Shown piece by piece: positions 10,324 through 22,500 of a stretch of 64,000 nucleotides of DNA (positions are counted from its first letter, which is position 1; the number at the start of each line of letters is the position of its first letter). The notes beneath the pieces were generated by a model that ran no database searches, had not been told where the DNA came from, and saw nothing but the letters and a program-made list of their open reading frames with translations. The stretch is taken from the NCBI GenBank assembly GCA_019677205.1, contig JAAMXY010000394.1:49395-113394 (forward strand), in the 5' to 3' direction. A program made the position numbers and the translations under genes. The DNA comes from Pinguiococcus pyrenoidosus. Taxonomy: Eukaryota > Sar > Pinguiophyceae > Pinguiochrysidales > Pinguiochrysidaceae.

Positions 10324-10952
10324 AAAGAGTACAGTGAGCGCACTGAGCTTTCAATTTTCCGCACAAAGACAGGCCGCTTTCGCAACTTAAGCAAAGAGCT
10401 GATGGATCCAAGGTGAAATCCACGCGACCTTTCCGCCCTGCGTGCGCCGCGCGGGAACCACTTCGCGCCCAAACGCGTCCCAGGCGCTCCCAGAAGTACA
10501 GGCGGCGCAGACGTGAGGCTGAGAGGAATGGCAAGAGGGAAAATGGCGCGATGCGCCCAAAGAGAACCACTGCGCACATGAAGACGGAGAGAGAGAAGCG
10601 TAACTGGCTACTGTGGAAACTGTTCATCAACTGATTGCCTCTCATCTCGCTTCTGAGCTTGGTACTCGGTATCAGGTACCCAGTTTCCCCTTCCACCAAG
10701 ATCGATCTGGAGCTCTCGGGGACGCAGAAAGCTGATAAGCTGCAGCTTCTGTCGAACGCATGTATTCGTCGCAAGATCGGCGCTCGTTTGAACAAGCTCG
10801 TGATGAATCAGCGGCTCCATCTGTCACGCGCGCTCCCTCTGGCCATCCGCTCTCCACCACGACACGTGTCTATAGCGCCGGCATCGGATCACGCGTCTGC
10901 GCCAGTCTTGTTGCAGTCGGTAGCTAGCAGTGTCTAGAGAGGCGCGGACACG
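10324..10952. promoter_or_regulatory. Divergent spacer, HEATR5 / NFS1
   Basis: Spacer of 629 bp between divergent starts, expected to hold both promoters. Only short chance frames are present and no clear AT island or E2F-like box. A GGCGCGATGCGCCC dyad lies near 10545-10558. Confidence 0.35.
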
Positions 10953-12547
10953 ATGCTGGCCAGACGCGCCGTCCGCGCGTTGCGCAAGAGAGGCGCCATT
11001 GCGCAGCGGGCGATGTTCGCTTCGGAAGCTGAGGTACTTTCCGCCGTTTTCCAGAGTGTTGCGGCGCTCTCGCGGGTGCTGCCGCTGACGCGACGTCTTG
11101 AGTGAGCGCTCTCCGGAGCTTGGAAGGGAATTCGCCGATGTGTGAAGGTGGCAGTGGCAGCTTTTCCGCCGTGAAACTGATGGATTTCCGGCGAACTTTT
11201 CCTTAGGACCCGCGCTACGCAGCTACTAGGGAGGTGCCGGACTCGCTGATGTCGTCGTTGAACTCCTCGGAGGTGTTCTCTCCGGGCTTCAGCATTCGCG
11301 GGATGGCCAAGGCCGGCGCGCCGGCGTATCTGGACCTCCAGGCCACGACTCCCACGGACCCGAGGGTGTTGGACGCCATGTTGCCGTGGCAGACCTACGA
11401 GTTCGGCAACCCGCACTCGCGCACTCACCAGTACGGCTGGGACACCGAGACGGCAGTCGAAGAGGCGCGCGCGAGAGTGGCCAGCCTCATCGGCGCCGAC
11501 CCCAAGGAGATCATCTTCACGTCCGGAGCCACCGAGTCCAACAACATGGCCGTCAAGGGCATCATGCACTTCTACGGCGAGAAGAAGCGCCACGTGGTGA
11601 CCACGCAGATCGAGCACAAGTGCGTGCTGGACAGCTGCCGCGCGCTGGAGCAGGAGGGCTTCGAGGTGACGTACCTCCCCGTGCAGGAAGACGGCACCGT
11701 GGACCTGCAGCTGCTGGAAGACAGCCTGCGGCCGGACACGGGCCTCGTGAGCGTCATGGCGGTCAACAACGAGATCGGCGTGACGCAGGACATCAAGAAG
11801 ATCGGGGAAATGTGCAGAGCGCGCAAGATCATCTTCCATACCGACGCGGCGCAGATGATCGGCAAGATGCCGCTCAACGTCGACGACATGAACATCGACG
11901 TGATGTCGCTCTCGTCGCACAAGATCTACGGGCCGAAGGGCATCGGCGCCATCTACATCCGGCGCAAGAGCCCGCGCGTGCGCATGGTCCCCGTCATCAA
12001 CGGCGGAGGCCAAGAGCGGGGCCTGCGAAGTGGGACGCTGCCGGCGGCGCTCTGCGTCGGGCTGGGTGAAGCCTGCGCGGTCGCGGAGCGCGAGTTGGAG
12101 AGCGATCACGAGTGGGTGACGAAGCTGAGCACGAAGCTGAGGTCCGGCATAGAGGAGAACATCCCGGACGTGACGCTCAACGGCCACCCGACGCAGCGAT
12201 ACCCGGGCTGCTTGAACTACAGCTTTGCGTACATCGAAGGCGAGTCGCTGCTCATGGCCCTGAAGGAGCTGGCGGTGAGCTCGGGCAGCGCGTGCACCAG
12301 CGCCTCCCTGGAGCCGAGCTATGTGCTGCGTGCCCTCGGCGTGGAAGACGAGCTGGCGCACACCAGCATCCGCTTTGGAATCGGCCGCTTCACGACCGAG
12401 GAGGAGATCGACTTCACGCTCCAGCTGCTGCAGAAGCACGTCGGGCGCCTGCGGGAGATGAGTCCGCTGTGGGAGATGGTGCAGGAAGGAATTGACCTCA
12501 AGACGATCAAGTGGACCCAGGACGAGGGCCACCATCACCACCACTAG
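10953..12547 (+). CDS. NFS1: Mitochondrial cysteine desulfurase NFS1/IscS
   Basis: PLP enzyme that removes sulfur from cysteine for Fe-S cluster assembly and tRNA thiolation, working with ISD11 and frataxin. Two exons: 10953-11033 and 11207-12547 (473 aa). Exon 1 encodes [20 protein letters not shown], a typical mitochondrial presequence rich in R, A and L. The body has the PLP-lysine motif [12 protein letters not shown], the ATESNN loop, the catalytic-cysteine loop [13 protein letters not shown] and the conserved tail [18 protein letters not shown] that binds the scaffold. The phase-0 join is at 11033/11207 because an in-frame stop lies at 11204-11206. Oddities: it ends in GHHHHH just before the stop, and its single intron separates only the presequence. 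Confidence 0.95.
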
Positions 12548-12594
12548 ATGCTCATTTTGCCGAAGCGGTTGCAGCAGCAGTTGCGTAAGGAAAA

Positions 12595-12706
12595 GTTCAG
12601 AGGCGGTCGCATAAGGAAGTTCAGAGGCGGTCGCATAAGGAAGTTCAGAAGCAGTTCACAAGATGTTCAGAAGATGTTCAGAAGAAGTTCAGAAGAAGTT
12701 CAGGAG
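12595..12706. repeat. GTTCAGA-based tandem repeats 3' of NFS1
   Basis: Two identical 24-bp units at 12595-12618 and 12619-12642, then a decaying series of 10-12 bp units starting GTTCAGAAG. It lies in the 282-bp convergent gap between NFS1 and the ankyrin gene, so probably in 3' UTR sequence. Confidence 0.85.
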
Positions 12707-12829
12707 AAGAAGCCTGGCTTCGATGCCCCAGTTATCAAGGAATGCTCAGAAGTTCATTAACTTTCACAGAAGCCGGTGTGACCTTACAGAGGCCAAACCA
12801 GGCCAGCAACTAGCACAACAACACACCGG

Positions 12830-15800
12830 CTAGAGGTCTTCATGTACACCTCCCTGTGCGGTAACCTCTGCACCTTGCTCCGTCTCTGCCGCCGGCGGCA
12901 CGTAGTCAAAGTCAATCGCCGTGTGCCCCTCCTTGTCCTTGACATCCGGATTGGCACCTCCTTCCAAAAGCAGGTTGACCACCTTGGTGTGGGTCGTGAG
13001 CGCCTCCTTGATCAGCGCCGTGTTGTTGTCGTTCTCATCCTTGATGTACTCCGTGTACTTGTCCAACAGCGTGGCCACCTGGCTCTTGCCGTTGTACGCG
13101 AACATCAAGGCGGTGTGCCCGTCGTCGTTCTGCGCGTCGAGGTTGGCCCCCGACTTGATGAGGAACTCGACGATCTCGATGTGTCCGCGCACGGCGGCCG
13201 CCATCAAGGCGTTGGTGCCGTCCTTGTCGGTGTCATTCACGATCTCAGCATTCTGAGTCACGAGGAACTCCGTGATGTCGTAGTGGCCCTCGCTCGACGC
13301 GGCGATCACCGCCGTGATGCCCTCATCACTCTTCGCATCGATGTCAACCTTGCCGGAGGCAACCAAGGCCTTCGTGACGTTGAACAGGCCCTTGTGCGCC
13401 GCCTGAATCAGGTGCGTCACGTTGTGGGAGTTCTTGTACGACAGGTCCGCGCCCTTCTCGATGAGCAGCAGCGCAAACTTCTCGTTCCCGACCAGAATGG
13501 AATCGAAGAGCAGGTTGTGCTCCACGCCCTCGTCATCCACGAAGACATCGTTCGGGTTCGCGCCGTGCTCCACCAGCAACGCGGCGAGGTCGGCATGATT
13601 GCCCTTCACCGCGTTCAGCAGGGGCGTCCAGTTCTCCTCGTCGGCAGCCGTCACGTCCGCCTCCGCCTCTAGCAGCATCTTCACGACCTCCGTGTGACCC
13701 CCCAGCGCCGCGACCATGAGCGCCGTGACCCCGTCCTTGTGCGGCTCCACGTCCTCGCTGCCATCCGCGATGGCCTTGGCGATCTGATCTATGTAGGCAA
13801 AGGTCGCCTGGACCTTCGCGTTCACCTCGGCGCCGGCATCCAGAAGGAGGCGAGTGCAGTTGACGAATCCACCGCCCGCGGCGAACATCAGAGCCGTCCC
13901 GCCGGAGGCGGCGACCGCGTTCACGTCGGCACCCTTGTCCAGGAGGATCTCGGAGATGTTTGCGTGGCCCTTGGAGGCAGCCGCGATGAGCGTGGTGACG
14001 CCATCCTTGTCTTGGATCTTCGGGTCCGCGCCGCCCTCGATCAGGGCGTTCAGGACATTCACGTCGCCGGCCGTCGCCGCCTCGATCAGAGCGCTCCCGC
14101 CGTTGACGTGCAGCAGGTTGACGTCGGCCCCGCGCTGCATGAGCAGCCGCACGACGTCCTCGTGGGCGTAGGCGGCGGCGTACATGAGAGCGTTCACTCC
14201 CTCGGGATGCATCGAGTCGATGTCGGCGCCGGCGTCCAGCAGGACGGTGACGGCGTCCGTGAACCCTCCGGCCGCGGCCACGATGAGGGGCGAGAACCCG
14301 TTCTCCGACATGTCGTTCGGGTTGGCGCCCTTCTTCAGGAGGAACTGGATCGCAGACACGGTGCCGTTCTCGGCGGCGTTGATCAGAGGCGTGATGCCAT
14401 CCTGCAGGCAAAGGTACGAGCGGGCATTAGGGGACGCCGGGGCCGCGAGAGCTTGTGCTTTCTGGCAATTTCTTTTTGAGGGGGTGGGGGGCGGAGGCTG
14501 TCCGCATCCGTCAGATTTCGTGAACAGTCGTCGCTCATCAAATGGTCGGAACAGATCTTGGTATATGTGTTTGTGCGACATCATCCGGATGCTTGACCCT
14601 CGCCGGCAAGTCGCAGGCTTCCTGGTCGGTCCGGAGCGCAGCTTACCTCATCCTTCGCGAAGACGTCCGCCCCTGCGGCGACCAGGGCTTCCATGGTCTT
14701 CGTGTGGCCCACGCTGGAGGCCGCCATGAGAGCGGTGATGCCGTCGCTGCGGCGATTGTTGGGATCCGCACCCTTCTCGAGGAAGGACTTCACCAGTTCC
14801 GTCTTGCCCTGAGAGGCTGCGAGCCACATGGCCGTCACGCCCGTGGTCGACTTGGTCTCGAGCTCCGCGCCGGACGACAGCAACAGCTTCACAATGTCCC
14901 GGTGGTCCATGATCGCCGCTTCCATGAGCGCCGTGATGTTGTCCTTGTCCTGGGCGTTGACGTCCGCCTCCTTCTTGATGAGCAACTTGCAGATGCGCAG
15001 ATGGCCGGACGAGGCCGCCGCGATCAGCGCGGTCAAGTTGTCCCAGTCCCTGGCGTTGACGTCGACTCCCTCCTTCAGGTACTTCTTCACCATCCTCTCA
15101 TCCCCGTCCGAGGCCGCGGTAATCATGCGGGCTCCCGGAGACGACATGGACTCCAGGTCGTCCTGGGTGGTGAACTGCAAGAAGAGCAGCGCGTAGCCAT
15201 CGTCACAGGAGGTGACCATCGCCTTCGTCCCATCCCTCTGGAGGCAGTTCTTGCCCCCGTCTTCCGACAGCACGTAGCCCGTCTCGGCATCTCCAAGAAT
15301 GTTCCACGCCTTGGCGCCGCAGTGGTTGCAGCTGCCCAGGCGGAGAGGACTCTCACTGCCCTTGCACACTTTCCTGTGAAAAGTTTAGGGTGTGTGTGGG
15401 TGTGGAAAGAAGACGAGATCGCCAACGAAGCATGAGTCGTCTTCTCGGCAGATCTCCTCTAGCGAAGTTGGCAGACGGTCGTACCTGTCCAAGCAAAGCT
15501 CGTTCTCCTCCTCGTCGACGGGTCTGTGCCATGTTCGAAAGAGATGGATGGTCAGCCGCCCCTTCGGAAAGTTGAAGTTCCTAGCACTGGCCCTCAGGTG
15601 ATCGACCAAGCTGTCCGCCACGCTTTCCTTCCCCCTCCCCCTCTTTCCCCCTCTTCCACAAAGCCTCGGGTCGCCTTTGCGACTGCGTCGACGCCGCAAC
15701 GTACCGGTGGTGCAGCTGGTAGGCTCCTGGCTTGCCCGTGACGTACCAGAGCGTGTCTAGGGCGCAGCGCTTGAACTCCGGACCAGCGAGACACAGTCCA

Positions 15801-16160
15801 TCTTCACTGCGAATGGAGAGCAGATCTTCGTTAGCCAAAGGTACGAGGCCTCCGAGAGCTGAAGTACAGCGCCAAAGCCTCCAAATCCGTCGGAGAGTTC
15901 CACCGAGGGGCGCGGTCCCTCGTCTCTGTCCGCGGCTCCCGAGCGAAGCGGAGCTTCAGGGCGCTTCACAGCGTCCACGGCCTCCTCTCATGCTTCCTTG
16001 GAAGCCTCTGACGCGATGCGCAGGTTTGACACCGGCGCTGCGGCGCGTACCTGGACTGCAGGAAGAACGCCGGAGGCCCCAGCGACTTGGCTACTTTGGA
16101 GTCTTGCGCCTGAACGGAAGGCAGCAGCAGCGTGACGAGCGCTGCCAAGGCCGCCAGCAT
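12830..16160 (-). CDS. Secretory/ER-type ankyrin-repeat protein with Cys-rich, lectin-like N-terminus
   Basis: I assemble six exons: 16160-16051, 15925-15845, 15806-15705, 15580-15485, 15373-14647 and 14401-12830, giving 895 aa with all phases matching. Exon 1 encodes a signal peptide (MLAALAALVTLLLPSVQAQ). Residues of about 60-230 hold three Cys-paired units (LCLAG...RC, LCLD...SC, NCLQRDG...SC) resembling the beta-trefoil repeats of R-type lectins. The rest is a long ankyrin array of roughly 17 repeats (DGITALMAA..GH core). The C-terminus is VHEDL, close to the HDEL/KDEL retrieval signal. The intron at 15807-15844 is only 38 nt. The role is unknown: binding in the ER lumen, endomembrane or outside. 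The ankyrin part is certain, the lectin likeness moderate, and exons 1-3 are a reading of splice sites without homology support. Confidence 0.72.
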
Positions 16161-16885
16161 CCTGCCACAGCTGTGTGAACTTCGCGGCAGCCGGAGATCG
16201 CAAGTTGGGCCAACTGATGGCGCAAATGCGTACTGGCGGTCCACGCGGACGCACCTTGGCTCGATGGTCTGAAGCAGTTATCTTGAGATTAGGTTTATCG
16301 TAAATTTATAGATATAGATTGCATTTTTCATATTTTTGAAATAGAATGAAATAATGGCGAGCGAATTCAGTTCAACTTCTCCAGCGTTGGTCATTTACCT
16401 TCTTCTCTCTTTCATTCAATACGTAAAAAGATTTAGATAATTCTATGAAATTGTTGGTTGGTCGCACATCTTTTTCAGAAGAAGCCCGGAGCGCTCCGTA
16501 GCTCAAAGGCCGGATCTTCCAGGACAACACGATTGGTTACAGTGGGACGTGTGGTCAGCCATCCCACGCGGGCACAAAGAATCACTCTATAATTTTCAAG
16601 ACTCCGTTCCAAGTACACCTTTCCTTCGTCCACCATGACCAGAGCTCTATCGATTTCGACGGCCTGCTTCCCAATCTTTGGGCCATTTCCACATCTGTAT
16701 TCCGCCATATCACACGTCCGCAACGGCCTCGGTTTCCTTGTGCGGGATCTTGACGCTTTCCTCGCAAAGGATTTCCACGTGGGCGCAGCTTTGGGTCTCT
16801 CCAGCCACAACTTCCCGACGCGCGCGCGAGACGCCACATCGCCCACCCCCTCGTTTGGAACCCCTTTCCAAACGTCCCGGCCCAG
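16161..16885. promoter_or_regulatory. Divergent spacer with AT-rich island, ankyrin gene / acyl-CoA synthetase
   Basis: Spacer of 725 bp between divergent starts. An AT-rich block at about 16268-16470 stands out from GC-rich surroundings. The short frames across 16475-17019 on both strands have no recognisable domain and are probably chance. Confidence 0.4.
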
Positions 16886-19374
16886 ATGGCTCCGTTCAAG
16901 GCGTCGCCCACGTTCACGCTGGAGTTGCTGTTGAATCCTGTTACGTATGTCTTGGTGCTCTTGGACTTCGCGCTCTGGCTCATCCTGTGGCTCGTCTCGG
17001 TAAGAGTCTCCGCGTGCAAGCGACGCTCACACCATGCGGAGAGACGGCGCGGACGAGATTGTGGCGAAACTGGCGAAGTTTGTGCAGAGAACGGCCGGTT
17101 TCTTTTCGAGGAGTTCTAAAGATCTGCCGACTTTCGCGCGTCTTCTCGCTATAGCTAGGCCCCATTCGCAAGATTTTGGCGCTGCTGAGCCGACCCAATG
17201 CCCATGAGATGCGCGACGCCAGCGGCAAAGGCACCAAGATCTTCCGCCAGGCCGTCGTGAAGGACGGCCTGCGCACGGCGCCCACGGTGGGCAACATCCG
17301 CACCGCCTTCGACGCCGTGAGCTACAGTTTCAAGAAGAACGCCAGCATCCAGGGCTTCGGGACCCGGAAGTACTTGGGCATGCACACGCCGAGCAAGCCC
17401 GGCTCCAAGCCGGTGCGACTCTTCGGAGAGACCGAGTGGCAGACCTACGCGCAGGTGGAGGAGGCGGCCTTGGCCTTTGGCGCCGGCCTGCGGAAGCTGG
17501 GCATGGAACCCATCCCGGCGGACGAGGACTTTGAGGCGCTGTCGGGCCCGCACACGCTGCTGATCTTCGAGGAGACCTGTGCCCAGTGGATGACGGCGAT
17601 GATCGGAGCGCACTCCCAGGCGCTCTGCGTCGCCACGAGCTACGCCACCCTCGGCATCGGCTCTGTGGCCAACGCCGTGCGCCAGTGCAACGTGTCGGTG
17701 CTGCTCTGCAACAAGTCCAACGTGGAGCTCGTGCTCAAGAACGTCAAGGACATGCCCACGCTGACGACCGTCGTGTACAGCACCAACTATGTGGCCGACG
17801 CCGAGGTGGACGTGCCCATCGCGTCGACGGCCCCGGTGGAGGTGCTCAGCTTCCAGCAGGTCATCGAGATGGGCAAGCAGAGCATGGTGCCGGTGGTGCC
17901 GCCGACGCCAGCTACGATGGGCGTCATCATGTACACCTCCGGCAGCACCGGCACGCCCAAGGGCGTCATGCTCACGCACTCCAACCTCTGCGCCTCGATC
18001 GGGGGCATCGTCGACTGCTTCGAGGAGCTCGAGATCTCGCCAAGCCGCGACGTCTACCTGGCCTACCTGCCAGCGGCGCACATCCTGGAGCTGTGCTTCG
18101 AGATCGCCGCGGTGGTCATGGGCGTGCCCATTGGCTTCGCCGACCCCAAGACCCTGAGCTCCCGCGGTGCCGCGAGAATGCGCCCGGACGGCACGATCAA
18201 CGAGCTTGCCGGCTACCCGTACCCACCCGGCGCCGTCCAGGAGATCCGCCCGACGGTGCTCGTGGCCGTGCCGAAGATCTGGGACATCTTCAAGAAGGGC
18301 GTCGAGGAGAAGCTCGGCCAGTCGTCCTTCCTCATCCAGTACCTCTTCAAGGTGGCCTTCGCCGCGAGGGCCACGGCCATCCGCCAGGGCCGCGACACGC
18401 CGCTGCTCAAGGTGCTCTTCAAGACGCTCACCAAGACGGTGGGCGGCCGCATGCGCGCCGGCGCCAGCGGGGGCGGTCCCATCAGCTCCGAGGTCCAGAC
18501 CTTCATCCGAACGGCGTTCTGCATGCCGCTGGTGCAAGGCTACGCCCTCACGGAGACGTGCTGTGCGGGCGGGTGCGCCCAGAAGCTGTGGGACAGCCGT
18601 GACGGCATCGTGGGACAGCCCTTCACGTCCTGTGAGATCAAGCTCCAGAGCTGCCCGGACTTCCAAGACGCGGAGGGCAAGCCGTACCTCAACACGGACA
18701 CGGTGCACAAGGGAGAGCGGATCAACGGCCGGGGAGAGGTGTGCGTGCGCGGCCCCACGGTCGCGAAGGGGTACTACAAGATGCCGGAGAAGACGGCGGA
18801 GTCGTTTGACAAGGAAGGCTTCTTCCACACGGGAGACATCGCGCTCTTCACGCCGGATGGCTGCCTGAAGATCATCGACCGCACCAAGAACCTGGTCAAG
18901 CTGAAGGGCGGCGAGTACGTGGCCATCGAGAACATGGAGAAGGAGTACGGCAACTCCGTCTTCGTCAACGGCATCACGGGTGGCGTCTGCTGCTACGGCG
19001 ACGGAAGCATGGACCGCCCCGTGGCGATGGTGCAGGCCAACGTGCCAGAGCTGCGGAAGTACGGCATCGCGCAGCAGATTGCCGGCGTGGACACGATGGG
19101 CCCGGACGACCTCTGCGCACACCCGGACATCGTCAAGGGGGTGCTCGCCAGCCTGCAGGCGGCGGCCAAGGCGGGCGGCTTGAGCCCTCTCGAGAAGATC
19201 GCCGCTTGCCATCTCATCTCTGGCACGGGGCCGGAGACGGGCGATGCCCTGCCCAACTCGCCGTGGACGCCGGAGAACCAGATGCTCACCGCGTCCAACA
19301 AGCTGAATCGCAAGAGGATCCAGGCGGTCCTCGACGCGGAGCTCACCGGGCTCAAGAACAAGGCCACGCGCTAG
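16886..19374 (+). CDS. Long-chain acyl-CoA synthetase, membrane-anchored
   Basis: ATP-dependent activation of long-chain fatty acids to acyl-CoA, feeding lipid synthesis or beta-oxidation. Two exons: 16886-16999 and 17155-19374 (777 aa). Exon 1 encodes one hydrophobic segment (VTYVLVLLDFALWLILWLVS), a membrane anchor as in ACSL enzymes. The AMP-binding core motif YTSGSTGTPKGVMLTH lies near residue 296, PLVQGYALTETC follows, and the fatty-acyl signature TGDIALFTPDGCLKIIDRTK with KNLVKLKGGEYVAIENME lies near the C-terminus. Its length fits the eukaryotic ACSL family. The join is placed at 17154/17155 because an in-frame stop precedes it. No peroxisomal SKL ends the protein (it ends NKATR). The substrate range cannot be told. 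Confidence 0.93.
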
Positions 19375-19593
19375 GCTGGGCCGACACCCTTGCAATGCGG
19401 CAAATACGATCTGTAGAAGTCTTCTCTTTTTGGGGGGTTGGCGATCGAGGCAGGGAGAGGGGGAAAGGAGACGTAGGAATGCGTTTGCATGTCGTCAAGG
19501 TGGGTGTGCGCAGGCCGAAGGATTTCAATAGTTTCTTTCTCCCTCGGCCTGGAACGCTCTCATGGCGTCATCGCATTTCTTCCGCCTGGATGC

Positions 19594-22500
19594 TTACAAC
19601 TCGGAGGGTGGGCAGAGCAAGGTGTAGAGGCCAAGCACATCCGCCTCGGGCAGCATCGCTGCAAGCTGCTCAAGCTGCTTCAGCTGCGCAACCCGCTCAT
19701 CGGAGTCCGGCGAGTCCGGCGAGTCCGGCGAGTCCTGCGAGTCCTGCGAGTCCTGCTGCTCGCACCCGCTGTTCAGGGCCTCCAAGGCCTGCAGGAGGCG
19801 CCCTCGCGCAGGCAGGCCGTGGTACACGAGGGCGGAAGATCGCAAGGCCTCCAACCTTGGCGAGGTCTGCGCCAGGACGGGGAGGCCGTAGTAGCTGCGG
19901 AGCGCTTGGACCATCTCGCTCGACTCGAAAACCTCCTCGCCGTCCGCGCAGAGCCGATTCTCCAAGGGCCGCGGGATCATGGGGCACAGGTCTCCGCAAG
20001 CTCGCTTCACCCGCTTGCTGAACTCGAGGGCCAAGGCTGGGAGGTTCTCATCGGGCCGCGGCGCGCCGGAGAAGCTCCCGACCAAGGTCTCAAAATCGAT
20101 GATCTGGGGCACCGGGGCGTCCCACAAAATCGGCGCCGAGTCTAGGACGCCGGCCGGCATGCTAGCTTTCCCGGGAATCGGCGCCGCCCGAAGGATGTCC
20201 TCATGGCGAAGGATGTCGCTCTCCTCCCTCAGGTCGATGGACTGCAGCGTGGAGTCCCCGACCGCGTCTCGCGTGTTGTCCAGGACCGTGTCCCCGTCGA
20301 GCGCGGTCAACACCGAGACGTTCGTCCCAGCGGTCGCGTCCAGGAGGTCCCTCACTGTGGCGCAAGTTGCGACGCTGGCCGTGTCCCGCACGTTCGGCTC
20401 GCTTTCCGCAAGAGCTGGAGGCCGACACCTCTGATGCGACGCCAGAGCGGCCGCGACCAGCGGCTCTCTCAGATGCTCGTGGTACAGCCGGATCAACCTC
20501 AGGGAAGCGGCGGACATCGCATCCGGCGCGCTGTCATGCTCTTTCGGCTCGCGTGCCAGGGAAGAGAACTTTGCAACGTCGTGCACCATGGACATCAGTG
20601 GCAGGAGCATCTCCGGCCTGTCGAAAGCAAGAGCATCGGCGAGCAACGCCTGCGCGAGCAAGGACTTGGGAGACCTTTCCCGCGCATCGCCATCGACGAA
20701 GACCCGGGCGAAGCTCTGCATCAGCGGATTGTCCACCAGCCCCGTCGGAAAGCCATGCATTTCGCTCCGGAAGTCGTCCACCTTCTCCTGGTTGACGTCG
20801 AGAAGCAGGCCCAGCGATCGATTGGTCAGCGGACGCGAGTGGATGGAAGCATGGGCGGCCGGGTCGCCGAGATACGGAAGGTACCCGGCCTTGCGCTTGA
20901 TGACCACGTGGCCCGCCTTCAGCACGCCGTCGAGGCTGCGATTCAGACGGCCGCATCGCATGGGGTAATACCGCGGAGAGGAGCACCTTATCTCCACGAT
21001 GGCCTCCGGAGGAGGCAGCAGGCATGGCAGCGTCAGCCGGACGACGACGGCGGGTGGCCAAGAAGCGGCGTCTTCACCGCCGGATCGGCCTTGTCTGGCG
21101 TCCTTGGGCGGCCCAGCGCAGCATGCGCTCATGGAACGATCGAGGAACGCGAGGTACTCGGTCGCGCCGCAGGAGCGAACCTTCAGCCGGGACTTCGAGA
21201 AGCTGTACTCCGTCCAGGAGGGATATCTGCAGTAGGCGACGCCCCTCGCGGACCGGTCGATCAGGAGGAAATCCATCTCCTCCACGCCGCATTGGCGCTG
21301 GAGCGCTTGGCGAAGCACTGCCTCGGAGGCATACCGGTCCGGGAACTCCAGCCGCAGCATCTTGTGGCTCGCCTCGCTGCAGCTTCTGAAGCTCTCCAGC
21401 TCGGCATTCAGAATGGAAGAGAGCGCCGCCGCGGCTGCTTCGGTCCCTTGGCGAAGAACGACGTCCACGGGAAGAAAGACGGGCTGCGGCTGCGGCACCT
21501 TGGGTGCGTCTCCTATTTCCAGCGCGTAGAGGGACCGCTGATCCGTCGCGAGCACCCAGAGCCAGCGCATACTCTGCAGGTGGTGCTGAATGTCCGCCAC
21601 ATCTCGCGGGAATCGCGGGTACACCGCGGCCAGGAGGGCAGCGATGCTCTGGTCGTCATTCCGCAAGGTGACGTCGCCAGCGCCGAGGAAGAGGAAGCCG
21701 AGGCCGAGGTGCAGGGCCATGTCGTAGCCGTAGCTGACTTGCCCGGCCTCTCCTCGCATGCGCCGGAACAGCCGGAGGCACTCGAGGCATCCGCTCCCCG
21801 CCATCACGATGGCCAGGCCGAGCCAGCAGCTGATCAACGCCATCTCCAAGCACACCTTGTCCGGTTTCTGACCAGAGCGCGGCCCCAGATCAAGCAAGAC
21901 CTGCAGATGCTCCATGATGGCATTCCTGGCACCCATGTGGCGAGAGCCCGCATAGCGAAGGGCGAGACCGAGGCAGGAACCTCCCACGATGGACGTGCGG
22001 GCCGCCTTGATGATGTCTACGCCTGGCCCGTGCCTGGCCCGTACCCAGGGAGCAGAGGTGCTGCGGTCCGCGTTGACGCACTTCGACTTGAAAGGCCCCC
22101 GCGGAGGCCAATCGTCACTCTCCGCCTTCTCCTCCCGGCCGAGAAGGATTCGCTTCTGGCGAGGCAGGTCCTGGTACAGGCCTTCGAGCTCGCTCGGGAC
22201 CTGGCTCGCTATCCAGCTCGCCGACGGCACAACGTCGTCCCAGATGACCAAGGCCCGGGCCACGGCCCGCAAGCCGAGCAGATCTGGTCGCGCCTCGACC
22301 AGCTCGTTCAGAGTCTGAGGCGCCGCGAGCGCGGCTGCCACGTAGGGGCTTCCGCTTCGCAGGTGGAGCAGCCCGAGAGCGATGGTGGCGGCTGGCGCGG
22401 TCACGGCGGTGTTGACGCAATCACCCTCCAGGAACCTCGACGTGCGCTCGGTGGCGTTGGCGCCGATCGGACCACTGCCGCCGTTGCCCGCGCTGCCGTC

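Noticed and set aside
10934..12544. 536-codon minus-strand frame opposite NFS1
   Set aside because: Antisense shadow; NFS1 identity on the plus strand is certain.
12518..12547. His-tag-like end of NFS1 as vector or construct contamination
   Set aside because: The gene sits in continuous genomic context with an intron, native flanks and a convergent neighbour; no vector sequence is seen.
15485..16160. Cys-rich N-terminus of the ankyrin gene as a separate small secreted protein
   Set aside because: Phase 2 joins carry it smoothly into the ankyrin frame and the third Cys unit lies in the same exon as the first ankyrin repeats.
17155..19395. 746-codon open frame on the minus strand opposite the acyl-CoA synthetase
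   Set aside because: It mirrors the GC-rich third positions of the real gene, has a biased composition (H, R, L, V, D) and no domain.
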